A stretch of 64,000 nucleotides of DNA from Prunus persica (lineage: Eukaryota > Streptophyta > Magnoliopsida > Rosales > Rosaceae). Numbering within the stretch: position 1 is the first letter of the stretch; each line of letters starts with the position of its first letter. The notes beneath the pieces were generated by a model, which was not told where the DNA came from, made no database searches, and worked only from the letters and a program-made list of their open reading frames with translations. A program made the position numbers and the translations under genes. The stretch is taken from contig NC_034014.1 of the NCBI RefSeq assembly GCF_000346465.2, positions 2,222,854-2,286,853 of the forward strand, in the 5' to 3' direction. This document shows, piece after piece, positions 37,468 to 47,045 of this stretch.

Positions 37468-38635
37468 ATCTGGTTGGTGAAAAGGTATTAATTTTTTACC
37501 AAAGTATAAATAAAAATTACTTTAAGTATGTTGCTTGGTATAGTAGGTATGTTGAGATTATTTTAAAAAAATATTTTTTTGTTTGGGTCAGGTACTGTGA
37601 ATGTTATATGGAGCAGAAAACACGTGGTCGTCAAATCTAGCGCCTAGTCCACTAGCGGCTTTTATTATTGTTATTATTTTTTAATATTTAGCAACTCACT
37701 CACTCACATAACACGTTGCATTTGGGTTAACGCACTATTGTCTTGACATCTGTCCCCACATTCTCTATTTATTTTATAATTATTTTTGAATAATTATTTT
37801 TATAATAAAAAATTCAAAATAGTTATTCTTTAATCAAAATTTTTTTTTCTCTACGTTCCTATTGAAGAGAAGTGCATGAAGATTATTTTTAAAATCATCG
37901 GCGCGTGGAGTTATTATGATGGTAATAGATAAAGGGGAATGCTAGAAACCTTCTTTCTAACTTTCTTTTTTGGACCTTCTCCATTTAACTCATGACATGT
38001 GTCACTTTCTTTATACTTAAAACAATGTCATTAATGTATTACATAAACTAATTTTTATTTTCCAAGTTTACTCTTATTAAATATATTGAATTTTTTTTTA
38101 TACAAGAAATTAGTCTTTTTAAAACTTCATTTCTTGTCACCTTTTTTTACTTTAAACGTGTTTAATGTCCCTTTTTTTTTTTCTTCTTCTAGAAAATAGA
38201 TTTTGCTTCTTTTACTGATATGTTTATTGTTATTAATGTCCGTTTAATATTTTGCTTCTTTCGCTTCTTTTCATTTATGTTTATTGTTCTTTTTTTTTTC
38301 TTTTGCTTCTTATAATATTTATGTTATGTTTATTGGTATTTATGTTTTACTGTTTTTTTTTTCTTCTGATATGTTTATTGTCATTTTTGTTGTGGGAAAA
38401 AAAGAAACACAAACGCTCTCTTTGAAAAAAAAAAAAAAAGTACACACATTTTAAAATAAATAAATAAAATTGTCAATTTTCTTATTTATATATTTTTTAA
38501 TAAGGTGGTAATAAAGTTGTAAAAAAACTAATACATTCAATAAAGATAAATTTGGAAAACAAAAATTAGCTTGTGTGATGCATTAATTACTTTTTTTTTT
38601 AAAAGGTCTAAAGGAGAAGGTTGCTAGCATTCCCC
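37468..38635 (-). repeat. Right arm of the long inverted repeat
   Basis: Reverse complement of the left arm, with identical landmarks such as the CACGTG near 37620 (35510 on the left) and the T-rich runs near 38290. Ends at the GCATTCCCC terminus. Confidence 0.8.
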
Positions 38636-38989
38636 ATCCCAAATTGCACACTTGAATGAAGAATAGAGGTTTCCATAGGTAGCACCAGCAATCGTATGGG
38701 TGAAACTCCAAACGCATCTAACAAAGCTTCTAAGAAAATAGCACTAGCACAAATGTTGATTGATTTTCCAGCCTACATAACTTGATTGTCTCAATTTCTT
38801 CTTTTTCCTTTTGCATTTATTCCAATTCCTAAATTCCTGAAACCCTTATTTCCTCATCTTCTCTCTCATTTTCTCTCCGTGTATTTTTTGAATCTTTGGG
38901 TATTAGAGATATATTATTGCTTAAGAATAAAAGGCTATAAACATATTTCTATTTTTTTATTAAAAAAAAATTACAAAAAAAAAAAAAAG

Positions 38990-39111
38990 AAGAAGTGTTT
39001 TTTCCTTTTATTTTCACAATTTTAAATTCTCGGAAAGCTTAAAGTTAGCGACTGTTTTATGAAGCAAGGAAACAATGCAGAATACGCATGAATGGTTTTC
39101 GCAAAGCGGTA
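38990..39111 (+). pseudogene. Left fragment of duplicated SFT2 leader and exon 1
   Basis: Copy of 16273-16393: leader, start codon region and first codons (AATGGTTTTCGCAAAGCGGT). It is interrupted after CGGTA by the retrotransposon at 39112 and resumes at 45842. The sequence after the start codon already differs by a deletion, so it is non-functional. Confidence 0.85.
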
Positions 39112-39293
39112 TGTTGGAGCAGAAATTCTTATAGTAAGAATATCTTCCATAGGTTCTCGGCTTTACTTCGCACACACGATAAGTGAATGACATCTCCAAA
39201 CAACACTCCTCCAAAATCGAATGAGAGAGGGTGGGGTACTTGCAAGAGTTAGTCTGACACTTAAGTCAGTTTTTGCATGTATTTGAGTGTACG

Positions 39294-42206
39294 TGTAATA
39301 ACCCAAACCAAAATATCTAAAAATTAGGATTTCTTTATTCTACCCAAAAGACGATTTTGCCCTCGCATATTTTAATAGGGGAAAATTTGACTTTTTGATC
39401 AAGAAAGAATTTGGGAATTTCGCTTGCGCCGTTGCGTAGAGCACGGCGAAACGAGTCCGTAGACACGGAGTAGACCCGAATTGGAGTTGTAATGAAGAAG
39501 ATACGATCAAAATACCGCGAAGGGCAAAACGGTAATTTGAAAAAAATCAGATTTTATCTCTTCCTTCTCCCTTCTCTCTCCTCATTTCTCTCTCCTCTCT
39601 CTCTCTCTCCCCTCCCGTCGCGCGCAAGCCGTGCGCCCTCTTCCCTTCCAGCGCCTCCCGTCGCCACCACAGGGCACGCCGATCTCCGATGTTGGTACCA
39701 CCAGCTTCGTCTCGTCGCCACCGTCATGCCCCGACCCGTCGCCGCACCTGCACCGGCCGGAGCTCGCCGGAAACTGGACGAGAATCGGCGGTTTTCACCC
39801 GAACTTCATCTCCTTCGTTCTCCTTCGTTTCTCAACCAAATCGTTCGAGTAAGGTATGGATTCTCACCTATTTTTCGTGCTCTAGCTGGTGGTTGGATAG
39901 GTTTTCTTCAATTTTAGCCGTAGATTGCCCAGTTTGTGAATTGAAATTCTGCCGAGTTTCGGCCCCCGTGATCGGCCATTTCCGGCCACTTTTTGGGGTA
40001 TGTCCAAGAACAAAAGTGACTCCAAATGGGGTGTTTTACCTAGGACAGGAGTTTGGAGTCTTGGTTTCTAGTTTTTCCGGCAACCTGGTATCGCTTTGGA
40101 CACCCAAACTGCCCGCGCGTGTGGCGGCGCGTGGGTGAGGGTAGTGAAGTGACCCTAAGTAGTTTTGCGATCCTCGTGTTGTCACAAGCGCGTAGGATTT
40201 CGCGGATCTCGATTTGGAGTCCGTTTGAGCCCCAAACGAATTTTCTATATTGCGCGATCCTTGGGTGCAGTGTCGTTGAGCCGTTGGATCGCACCCAAAT
40301 TTAGATATGTCGTACTACATGATTTCAGGATCGTGTAGGATTCGACGGATTGCGAATCGGAGTCCCGGATACTCCGAAATCCCGAACCCTGGGGCTAGGG
40401 TTTGGATTTTAAGCGATAACGCGATTTTGGCTAATCTGACCATCCGTTTCGGACCAAACTCGCAGGACATGGGTCTTTCTCTGTAAGGAACCTTTAGAGA
40501 ATCCCAGATTGGCCATCGGAGATCGTGGACCCCACGGGGTTCCGGATAGGCCGGTCTGACAGTTTATCGCTTAGAACAGCTTCGGATCTTTTAAGCCGTT
40601 CTCTTTGTCTGAAAGGTTAAGTGGGCATAGGAGTGACTTTAAAATGAGTACACGCATTTCTAGGAGCCTGGGGCAGGATGTTTAATTTAATTCTTTTATT
40701 GAGCAGTTTTATTAATTTAATCTTTATGGGTAATAAGGCACCAGAGGACCGGCAGAACCACAAGAGGGACCTTCAAAGGGTCCAGCTAGCTCGGACCAGC
40801 AGTGAGTGGACTTTTCTTTCCGAAAAAGATTTTATAATTATATTTTATAATTGATTTTGAATAAGTGTTATTACGTAATTTCGAAGCATGATTTGCATTG
40901 TGAAATATCTTTATTTTTATAATATTGGTTGAGCAGTAAACTTGAGACTTTTGATACAAAGATAGTAATTTAGTTCAGACTTATCAGATTTCAGAGAGTT
41001 ATCAGAATTTCTAGTTAAACCACCATGTACCCATCTATTTATGGTGATTACCCACAGTCGGACCGATGTCTACGGACATCCAGTCTGATTTCAGTTACGT
41101 CAGTGCACTTGACATTGCCTCACGAGTTTCGGGGACGCTCGGACCGTGAGTGCCAGGATTTGCGGCTCGGCTGACTCTGTGTCCCCGGGACCTGCCAGGA
41201 TTTGCGGCTCGGCTGACTCTGTGTCCCCGGGACCTGCCAGAATTTGCGGCTCGTCAGACTTGGTGTCCCGAGACCTGCCAGGATTGTGGCTCGGCTGACT
41301 CTGTGTCCCCGAGACCTGCCAGGATTGCGGATCAGGCTAACTGCGGTCCCCTGTATTTTGCAGAGCGGCTCGAGTCGACTTGGTGTCACCGGGACCTGCC
41401 GGCGGATCAGGCTGACCATAGTCCCCTGATTTCGCCAGTTTGCGGCTCGGGTAGCCTGCGTGACGCCCGAGACCTGCCAAGGGAATTGACGGATTTTCAG
41501 GGGTACACTTAGGTGGTAGTTTTAAAGCAATTTGAGTACTTTTATACAGCTATTGCTTTCAGTCATTTTATATCAGTTTTCTCGATGTTCGTGCATGTTT
41601 TATATCTACATATAGTTGTTCAGTTTTCCGAATCTATATACATATATATATATATATATAGTTAGATGAATACTTTATATTAAACACAGTTGAACTTTAG
41701 CCTCACTTATCAAGTTATTTTTACCATGGGGGTTATTATGATTTTAAATTGATTTCAATAACATTATTTTTGTCCACTAACACCTTTAAACTTGTTTTTC
41801 GCCCCCAGGCTGTAGAAGTGCACAGGCATCCACCACTGGGCCACTCCTAGCTTCGGCACCACCAAGAAACGTAGGATTTTATTGTAAAAGTTCTTGAAAT
41901 TTTGTAACTTAGTAGAAAAGGCTCTGATATCTAGTTTTAGTGGGAAACTTGATCTGGTGAATGCTTAGTTGAGTTATTCTGGCAGTTGGTGTGGAATTAT
42001 TTGCTTGTTTAACAGGTGGAAGATTTTGGGTTGGACAAAATACAGGGGAGACTTTGCCGAATTTTCGGCAGGAGTCTAAAGAAAGTTTTAATAGTAATTG
42101 TAACAGGAAGGGTAAAAAGGTCATTTGTGCCCGATATTCCCCAGGTGTCGGACACACACAGAACTTGGTTCGAATTCCAAAGTGGAATTGGGATCGGGTC
42201 CTGTCA
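39294..42206 (+). mobile_element. 2.9-kb solo-LTR-like element nested in the Gypsy LTR
   Basis: Starts TGTAATAACCC and ends GGGTCCTGTCA, flanked by a perfect 5-bp GTACG duplication (39289-39293, 42207-42211) inside the surrounding LTR. No terminal repeat, primer binding site or retroviral protein was found within it. A solo LTR of a large-LTR family, or a LARD-type element, fits best. It contains a GC-rich minisatellite. The ORFs in it (such as 39492-39917) have low-complexity composition and no family features. Confidence 0.75.
41146..41480 (+). repeat. GC-rich minisatellite inside the solo-LTR-like element
   Basis: Imperfect units of about 40 bp built on GACCTGCCAGGATTTGCGGC followed by TCGGCTGACTCTGTGTCCCC, roughly seven to eight copies. 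The first two are nearly identical and the later ones degenerate. Confidence 0.85.
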
Positions 42207-43236
42207 GTACGAGTTAATTCGAAATTGCATCCCTCGATCTAGATGTAAAGCCTCCCTTTTATAACTGGCAAAAGCCTTAGGATGCAAGCTCTACTTTGCA
42301 TATCATATGCCCATGTTCACCATTTTCACGTCAGTGAGAGTTATGCAGGATCAACCCTCTATGTTTGTCTTGTTCCGCAATTCATGCGGTTGTGAAAATA
42401 TTGGCAATAGAATGAACTGTCAGCTAAGTCGCATTAGGTAGATCCTACGTATGATGATGTTCATCTAATTCAGTGGGCCGTGACGCAGCCTAACCTGTGT
42501 TTTTGTGTTGTGTACATCGAAATCCAAGTTGTTGGGCTTTGCATATCGAAGCCCATGTTGTTGGGTTGTGTGCATCTGAACCCATATCGTTGGGTTGTGC
42601 GCATCCAAACTCATGTTGTTTGGTGGTGCACATCCAAATTTGTATTGAGTTAATGCGTATTTGAACTCACATTAGGTGGTGCACATCCGAATTCGTGTTT
42701 GGTTAATACGCATCCCCCACATCGATTACGCCTGAATCCAATACCATGACGTGGAGGATCAATACCGAATTTATTTGCTCACACATTTCCCCAGTTTTTC
42801 ACCTCGCCACTTCACTAGTAGAGGGAAAAATAAATTACTACATTCCCTCGAATTTCCTGCCCCTCTGTTAAGTTTGACTAAACCAATAAGCTGACTTATC
42901 CGTAAATTCGCAAAACAAGAGTATGTAATTGATGTGGTTCAACAAAGAGTTGAACCCCCACGTTACTATGTACCTCATTAACAAATGATCCCAAACTACT
43001 ATGGTTGGTGGCTTATTTCGTTTTTGGCCCTTCATACTCGATCAGGGATGATCCCTGGACAAGTTATTACCTTATGGAGAGGGAGTGTGACTCCCTTAGG
43101 GAAACTCTGAATCGCCTCGAAAGGCATTTGATTAATGCGACCATGTTGTGGCTCTTGCGCACTTTCAGGAGATTCGTGACGGCTTCCAAAAAGGCATAAA
43201 CTACATTTGTAACAAAGCAAAAGTAGCTTATTCATT

Positions 43237-43290
43237 GGGAGGGAGGGAGGGAGGGAGGGAGGGAGGGAGGGAGGGAGGGAGGGAGGGAGA
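43237..43290 (+). repeat. (GGGA)n microsatellite
   Basis: About 13 uninterrupted GGGA units, a strong purine-strand asymmetry. Confidence 0.95.
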
Positions 43291-43875
43291 TTAACACCCC
43301 AATTAATGAGCAAATTGGCCAAAAATAGTTAGTTGTATACTCTAACCAAATAGATTCTTACAATTAGGGTAGTGATCTTGTCGATCTGTATCTTGAATGA
43401 ATGCAAAAATATATCTCCTCTACACATCAGCACGTGCCTTCCTATCTGATCAAAACAAAAGTTTATATAAATATCGAAAAAAGGATCAAATATATAACCC
43501 TCCTAAAAATAAAAATAAAATGAAACAGGAAAAATGAAGAAGCATGAGCATCAATGAAACAATTTGGAGAAAAAGGAATTCTTAGCAGAAACAAACTAAC
43601 TAACTAATGACAACATTTTCCAGAGAAAAACTAGAATCCAAAATTTTGAGGCCAACAGCCAAACGCAACTAGTTTCATAAACTCCATTTTCGTCCAAAAA
43701 AAGCTCCCAATTTCGTCCCTAAATCCTAAACTCCTAAAAACCTCTAAACCTTCATATATAAAATGGAAGTCTTATCACTTCTCTCAGTTATTTTGTTAGA
43801 CTTTACTCGGACACTCATTCAAAGTTGGACATCAAATTGTCAAATTCAGTCATTGAGTCTTCCACAAAGGAGCCA

Positions 43876-44489
43876 TGTAACATCCTACATCGACCAAAGT
43901 AGAGGGGGTGATGTACCTTATATGTACATGCCCACCTCCATTTAGTACGAGGCCTTTTGGGAGCTCACTGGCTTCGGAGTTATAGGAACTCCAAAGTTAA
44001 GCGAGTTTGGGCTAGAGCAATCCCAAGATGGGTAATCCACTGGGAAGTTGCTCGTGAGTTCCCAGAAATAAAACTGTGAGGGCAAATAGGGGGGCCAAAT
44101 CGGACAATATCATGCTACGATGGAGCCGATCCTGGGATGTGACAATTTGATATCAGAGCCACTCTGTCATGTGGTGTGAGTGTGCCGACGAAGACATCGA
44201 GCCCCTAAAGGGGGCGGATTGTAACATCCCATATTGACCAATGGAGAGTGGGTGATGTGCCTTATATGTACATGCCCACCTCTATCTAGTACGAGGCCTT
44301 TTAGGAGCTCACAGGTTTCGGAGTCATAGGAACTCTGAAGTTAAGCGAGTTTGGGCTAGAGCAATCCCAGGATGGGTGACCCACTAGGTAGTTGCTTGTG
44401 AGTTCCCAGAAATAAAACCGTGAGGGCAGAGAGGGGGCCTCAAAGCGGACAATATTGTGCTACGGCAGAGTCGATCTCGGGATGTGACA
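43876..44489 (+). mobile_element. Complete Cassandra TRIM retrotransposon with 5S-like LTRs
   Basis: Two direct LTRs, 43876-44144 (269 bp) and 44220-44489 (270 bp), both starting TGTAACATCC and ending GGGATGTGACA. The internal domain is only 75 bp. It holds a primer binding site for initiator Met-tRNA (TGATATCAGAGCCA, 44148-44161) and a polypurine tract (44207-44219). The flanks AGCCA (43871-43875) and AGCCG (44490-44494) are a 5-bp target duplication with one change. Each LTR contains a 5S rRNA-derived pol III promoter: box A GTTAAGCGAGTTTGGGC (43996-44012, 44340-44356) and box C GATGGGT (44027, 44371). No proteins are encoded, as is normal for Cassandra. It inserted in the surrounding Gypsy element. 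Confidence 0.93.
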
Positions 44490-44629
44490 AGCCGCACATG
44501 GATCTAGAGCCTCAACGTATGATCTTTTTTTATTTTATTTCTTGTACTTTTGAAATTTTGAATAAAGTTGGAAGGAGTTTGCTTCCCGTTTGATTTCTCA
44601 CAATGTGTGCAAGTTTAAGCGTACTTAGA

Positions 44630-44960
44630 TTCTATTGATTGCTCCTAGAAGATTGGTAACCCTAAGATGATGTTGAGATCGGTTTGAATCTAATTGATTG
44701 CTCGAGAGGATTGGTAACCTCAGGTTGATATTGGGATTGACATGAATCCAACTAACTGCCCATAGGATTGGTAACCTAAGGGTAGTGTTGGGATCTACAT
44801 GGATCCGATTAATTATTTGGTTGATGTTGGGATCTATATGGATCCGGCTGGTTGTCCCTAGAAGATTAGTAACCTCAAGGTAGTGTTGGGATCGGCATGG
44901 ATCCGACTGATTTCTCATAGAGGATTGGTAACCTCAGAGTAGTGTTAGGATGAGCATGAA
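44630..44960 (+). repeat. Degenerate ~55-60-bp tandem repeat
   Basis: Five or six imperfect units sharing AGGATTGGTAACCT and GTTGGGATC.ACATGGATCC, on the left side of the Gypsy polymerase fragment. Confidence 0.75.
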
Positions 44961-45168
44961 TCCAATTGATTAGATTTGGTTAAGTGTAGGCTCAACCATA
45001 GCTACGTTCACGACAAATTTAAGCAAATTGCGTGAATTAACATTTAAATGGAAAGTGTGAATTTTATTTAATAGATATAAATGTGGAATGATGGATAAGT
45101 AGATGACTTTAAACATAATATTTCTTCTAATGAATTGCATTCCAAAGGCATGTCATATACTAATCAGT

Positions 45169-45621
45169 CTAAACCCGTTTAGCTTGTATGCGATTCACCA
45201 ATCGCTGATATGTTGAACCCGCATTCTTCAAATCAAACAATATCACCGTGTAACAATACAAGTCGTGTTGGGTAATGAAAGTAGTTTTGTTATACCTAGA
45301 ATAAACATCAAGAAAAATCAAAAGTTCATAACCGGTTGTGACATCCACCATATGATCGATTTTGGTTAGCGAGGAACAGTATTTTGGGCAGGCCTTGTTT
45401 AAGTTGGTGTAGTCGATGACGTAAACTCGCCATTTTCCATGCTTCTCAGTCACAACCAACAGATTAGAAATCCACGTCAGGTACCACATGTCACGGTTGA
45501 ACCCAACTTCAAGAAGTTTGTCTATCTCGTCATTGATGATCTGATTTCTCTCTGGTGCAAACCTCTTTTGTCTATGCTGGTGTGGTGAATGGTTAGGATC
45601 CACATTTGTTTTGTTCCGCAA
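45169..45621 (-). pseudogene. Ty3/Gypsy reverse transcriptase fragment
   Basis: Minus-strand reading shows the start of a Gypsy reverse transcriptase: INDEIDKLLEVGFNRDM, WISNLLVVTEKHGKWRV, DYTNLNKACPK, LDVYSRYN, then TTFITQHDLYCYTVI and LKNAGSTYQRLVNRI. Compared with the family a block of about 11 residues is missing after LDVYSRYN. The sequence stops before the YIDD catalytic motif, so it is non-functional. Confidence 0.85.
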
Positions 45622-45841
45622 TTTATGTGATCATGGAAATATGCGCAATTGAATGAACGGTCGGCAAAGTCACATTAAGTTTATGTGCATCCGAACTTGC
45701 GTTGGACTGTGTGCATCCGAACTCGTGTTGGGCAGTACAAATACGAACTCGTGTTTGGTTAATACGCATCCCCCGCATATGTTGCATCTAAATCTAATTA
45801 CACAAAGTGGTGGATCGGTGCCGAATTTATTTTCTCCCACA
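45597..45841 (-). mobile_element. Truncated right (5') LTR of the Gypsy element
   Basis: About 245 bp similar to the outer part of the left LTR (42330-42783). Shared landmarks are AATACGCATCCCCC, TTGTTCCGCAAT and the CCGAATTTATTT...CACA end. Similarity stops near 45597, where the polymerase fragment begins, so a deletion joined the LTR directly to pol. Confidence 0.8.
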
Positions 45842-46080
45842 CGGTAGAGCACTGAGGACTCGTAGAAAAAAAAACCTCGTCTTTATTTTTAGCCGATTGG
45901 AACTCCTATGCCGCTTCACAATATACAGATGAGAGCTCCTCCTTGGGCCTGGTCTTCGATCTCGAATATGCGGTCCGTTCTGCTAACGACACCTTTTCAG
46001 GGACTTTTCAGCGTGTATGTTCATATCTGATTTTAGTTGCATGCCTAATTAACTCAGCATTTTACTTACAGTATACTTAT
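45842..46080 (+). pseudogene. Right fragment of duplicated SFT2 exon 1 and intron 1
   Basis: Resumes the SFT2 copy after the retrotransposon: CTCGTCTTTATTTTTAGCC onward matches exon 1 of the real gene (16400-16553), then intron 1 to about 16620. An extra T (GGACTTTTCAGCG against GGACTTTCAGCG) shifts the frame. At 46081 it passes abruptly into the copy of the RecX flank. Confidence 0.9.
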
Positions 46081-46985
46081 CCCAATTTGGTTGGCACGGG
46101 GTTTTAGATTTCATTGGTGCGTGATTTACAGTGTAGATCGACTTCTGTCCAAACGTAATCTAAGTGACTAGTTTAGGCCCAACTCAAGTTCCTTTTTCTT
46201 TAAATCTGAGTGTCAGGTATCTTTTGCTTTTGTGAATCGTAGGTGCAATGCAGCTGCTCATCTGGTAGCAGCGCAAGTATCTCGTGTGGGTGGGAAGTTT
46301 ATATGGGATCAACTTTGGCCTGAGTGGTTGTTTGACGCTCTTGCTGCTGATGTAAACATTACAATTCGGCTTTAATAAATTTCTTCCATCGTTTGACCCC
46401 CCCAAAAAAAAAAAGTTCCTTTTTCTCTCCGGACTAGAGAATCGGAACCCAGACATGGGACCAAGACCCGAGAGTAGGGACACATGATCCCGGAATCCAA
46501 ATTGAGTCAAATGTTGAGCACATGGCTTTCCAAAATGACATATAAGGGCCACTTTTTATAAAGAATATGACGTGAAATGACCAAAAGGCCCTCAAAAGTG
46601 AGTTATTCGTTGAATTTGTAATTTTATTTGATAGCATCTTGAATGGAAATCTTAGGAATCTGACGGTAACGATAGACATACCAATTTTGTATAGTTCATG
46701 GGAAATTAGATATTATACATAATTAGCAAATACACACCTTTATATAACAAGCGCATAATGCAATGTAATAGCAAATCAAAATTGAATATCGATGAGTTTT
46801 GGGGGTTTTTCCCCCCTGTTTCATCAAAAATTGAATATCGATTTTCTTAATTTCATCATATAAAAAAAGGCATTTTTTCTACCAACTGAAGCTATGGACC
46901 CCCTTTTTTTTTTTTTTGTTAATTTGCATTCCGGATTCAGCTTGCAAAATTACAAAAGTAACAAAACATATAAAGAAAAGAAGTG
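46081..46985 (+). repeat. Duplicated copy of the RecX upstream flank
   Basis: Aligns by eye with 31790-32530 (TTTATAAAGAATATGA, ATTTGCATTCCG, ACATATAAAGAAAAGAAGTG) in the same orientation. It contains one extra ~210-bp LINE insertion. It ends about 60 bp before the DUF868 stop codon, so the DUF868 3' flank lies right at the duplication edge. Confidence 0.85.
46200..46412 (+). mobile_element. 5'-truncated LINE 3' end with RNase H tail
   Basis: A 14-bp target duplication AAGTTCCTTTTTCT flanks it (46186-46199 and 46413-46426), and it ends in poly(A). Its frame encodes the C-terminal end of a plant LINE RNase H domain (RRCNAAAHLVAAQVSRVGG, then WPEWLFDALAADV) followed by a stop. The homologous source copy near 31986 lacks the insertion and has a single target site, so insertion followed the duplication. 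Confidence 0.88.
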
Positions 46986-47045
46986 CCATGGAGCCCTGAA
47001 CAACGAATTGGAAAGATGAATTAACATTAACCTACTCAACAAGTC

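Larger units (their letters stand above)
34202..38635. mobile_element. Composite long-inverted-repeat (MULE-like) element carrying a captured gene
   Basis: The two ends are inverted repeats beginning GGAGAATGCTAGCAACC (left) and GGGGAATGCTAGCAACC (right, reversed). The arms extend over 1 kb: 34202-35668 against 37468-38635. The flanks AATCCAAAT (34193-34201) and ATCCCAAAT (38636-38644) match at 7 of 9 positions, like an aged 9-bp Mutator-type target duplication. Each arm holds an internal second copy of the terminal motif (about 35183-35204 and 37934 onward), so each arm may itself be a MITE. The centre carries a broken glycosyltransferase gene. No transposase is present. Assignment to Mutator is inference from arm length and duplication size. 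Confidence 0.65.
39112..45841 (-). mobile_element. Ty3/Gypsy-type LTR retrotransposon, internally deleted, with nested insertions
   Basis: Begins TGTTGGAGCA and ends CTCCCACA (TG...CA) and is flanked by a perfect 5-bp CGGTA duplication (39107-39111, 45842-45846). The coding strand is minus. The left LTR (3' LTR) runs from 42783 down to 39112, about 754 bp once a nested element is removed, and includes a TATAAAAGG near 42261. An A/G-rich stretch next to 42784 fits a polypurine tract. The right LTR is only a ~245-bp fragment (45597-45841). Between them are a damaged reverse transcriptase fragment, a Cassandra TRIM and tandem repeats. Gag, PBS, protease, RNase H and integrase are missing. It splits the duplicated SFT2 exon 1. 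Confidence 0.85.

Noticed and set aside
39492..40138. Several overlapping 120-150-aa ORFs rich in Pro, Ser and Arg
   Set aside because: They lie in the GC- and CT-rich part of the solo-LTR-like element, overlap in different frames and show no domain.
41146..41480. CRISPR-like array
   Set aside because: Units are contiguous imperfect tandem repeats without unique spacers, in a eukaryotic retroelement.
43945..44065. Possible 5S rRNA genes (two copies)
   Set aside because: Box A and box C resemble 5S, but the sequence is diverged and lies inside matched LTRs with primer site and polypurine tract; it is the 5S-derived part of Cassandra.
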